64,000 bases of DNA, taken from NCBI GenBank assembly GCA_000635015.1, contig JFMR01000045.1:186001-250000 (forward strand). The letters run 5' to 3'. The DNA comes from Prochlorococcus sp. scB243_498I20. Its GTDB lineage: Bacteria > Cyanobacteriota > Cyanobacteriia > PCC-6307 > Cyanobiaceae. The position numbers and the translations under genes are program-made. The notes under the pieces were generated by a model. The model did no database searches, was not told the origin of the DNA, and worked only from the letters and a program-made list of their open reading frames with translations. Shown piece after piece: positions 62,971-64,000 of the stretch (positions are counted from its first letter, which is position 1; each line of letters begins with the position of its first letter).

Positions 62971-63102
62971 ATGGTAAAGATAATCTTAGTTGGAATTATT
63001 GTCGCACTAGTATATTCTCAACCTGACCTTCGTCTTACAGTGGCTGATTGGTTAAAAGCAGCTTCTGATTTTCTTATTGAATCAGTACAAGTAAAACCTT
63101 GA
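62971..63102 (+). CDS. Tiny membrane-anchored protein
   Basis: 43 residues: MVKIILVGIIVALVYSQPDL, then RLTVADWLKAASDFLIESVQ and VKP. One short helix and an amphipathic tail. ATG start. It lies between the DUF1499 and potassium-channel genes. Confidence 0.45.
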   Translation: MVKIILVGIIVALVYSQPDLRLTVADWLKAASDFLIESVQVKP

Positions 63103-63285
63103 ATTAATTTTTAATGAAGCTTTAAATAAGACCTGAGACAGAAATCATTTGTTTAATGCACACAGCTACGAAAATAAATATTAATATCCTGCTTAATATA
63201 TATTTCACTTAAACAAATAAATAGTTTTAGGAACATAATAGAAAATTTTTTTGAAATTTTTGAATAGTTAACGATAATAAGGGAT

Positions 63286-64000
63286 ATGAAGCTTAGATTA
63301 TTTGAGTTCTATTTTATTAAGGACTATTTAAGGCCTTGGTTTGGTCTTATTTATTCTTTATTCTTTCTGTTTTTTTTAGGTGCAATTGGCTATCGAATAA
63401 CAGAGGGATGGGAATGGAGTGATTGCTTATGGATGGTCCTGATCACAATAACCACTATTGGTTTTGGAGAAGTTCAACCTTTAAGTCCTGAAGGCAGGAT
63501 CGTAACTGTTTTAGTAATCGTTGGCGGATTGATATTTATTCAATTTACTTTTCAAAAAGCTGTTAGATTATTTGAATCCGGCTATTTTCAAAGAGTAAAC
63601 GAATTACGTTTTAAAAGACTTCTTAGAAAAATGGAAAATCATGTAATTTTGTGCGGATATGGGAGGGTTGGTCAGGAAATATCTAACCAAATAAAAACAC
63701 AAAACATTCCTATTATTGTTGTTGAGAGTGATGAAGATAGAAAAAAGATTGCGGAAGAAAATGGTTTAGAAGTGCTTTGTGCTGATGCGACTCTTGATGA
63801 AACATTAAAACTGGCAGGATTAGAAAAATGCAAAAGTTTGGTTGTTACCTTGCCTAATGATGCTGCTAATTTATATGTCGTTTTAAGTGCTAAAGGGATA
63901 AGAAGTTCTATAAGAGTAATTGCAAGAGCTGGAACTGAAGAAGCCGCAAGTAAGTTGAGATTAGCCGGGGCAAGTATAGTTGTAAGCCCTTATATAGCTG
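63286..64000 (+). CDS. Potassium channel/TrkA-N protein (C-terminus beyond the window)
   Basis: The first 238 codons are present. Two membrane helices flank a pore loop with the filter ITTIGFGEVQPLSPEG, a TIGFGE form of the usual TVGYGD. From ~residue 118 an RCK/TrkA-N domain begins with the NAD-binding motif VILCGYGRVGQEISNQ, then VVESDEDR and ADATLDETL. It is a two-helix K+ channel gated by its cytosolic domain. Confidence 0.88.
   Translation, partial: MKLRLFEFYFIKDYLRPWFGLIYSLFFLFFLGAIGYRITEGWEWSDCLWMVLITITTIGFGEVQPLSPEGRIVTVLVIVGGLIFIQFTFQKAVRLFESGYFQRVNELRFKRLLRKMENHVILCGYGRVGQEISNQIKTQNIPIIVVESDEDRKKIAEENGLEVLCADATLDETLKLAGLEKCKSLVVTLPNDAANLYVVLSAKGIRSSIRVIARAGTEEAASKLRLAGASIVVSPYIA

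Overview
The window is chromosomal DNA of a marine picocyanobacterium, almost certainly a high-light-adapted Prochlorococcus. The support is its very low GC content, tight packing of short genes, a high-light-inducible (HLIP) protein, a B12-dependent class II ribonucleotide reductase, a 6S RNA gene directly after purK, a phnD-phnC-phnE transporter, and many cyanobacterial families (DUF2811, DUF1651, DUF3531, Tic20, CPP1-like, TPM/Psb32-like). The strain was not identified, and all calls come from reading the sequence alone.

Layout. Positions 1-9.3 kb carry housekeeping and accessory genes: a SulP transporter cut by the window edge, an FAD oxidase, a CbiX-type chelatase with a Cys/His-rich tail, a GMC oxidoreductase broken at a G homopolymer, a ribbon-helix-helix protein with an operator-like repeat cluster, gloA and a Tic20-like protein. 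Positions 9.33-24.55 kb form a composite island at a tRNA-Ser(UGA) gene. On its left is a 5 kb type III restriction-modification unit bounded by an 18-bp copy of the tRNA 3' end. On its right are about 10 kb of secreted-protein genes, a zinc protease, a TPR-CHAT protease, a sigma-factor-like protein and its partner. That right-hand block ends in a displaced copy of the tRNA 5' half, from the 5' end to the anticodon loop. I see no integrase gene in either unit.

Positions 24.6-50.9 kb are mostly core genome: nrdJ, prfC, hslO, an ECF-like ATPase, rsmE, a DUF92 protein, phnDCE, an aminotransferase, a uracil-DNA glycosylase, ispG, a carboxyl-terminal protease, nadA, a TPM protein, a MidA-type methyltransferase, aroB, purK and 6S RNA. 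Positions 51-63.1 kb are a dense field of small genes, mostly 28-105 codons and mostly unrecognised. This field holds an HLIP, two DUF1651 paralogues with near-identical promoters overlapped by LexA-box-like sites, a stand-alone NAD-ligase adenylation domain, and a gene-poor stretch with DnaA-box-like motifs. The window ends inside a potassium-channel/TrkA-N gene.

How the parts work together. The phn operon imports reduced phosphorus. CbiX and nrdJ both touch corrinoid or sirohaem metabolism. The tRNA-Ser locus looks like an insertion hot spot hit from both sides, in the manner of the tRNA-associated mobile elements known from Prochlorococcus. The right-hand unit brings a CHAT protease cluster, and the left-hand unit brings a restriction system, a gene class that is uncommon in this genus.
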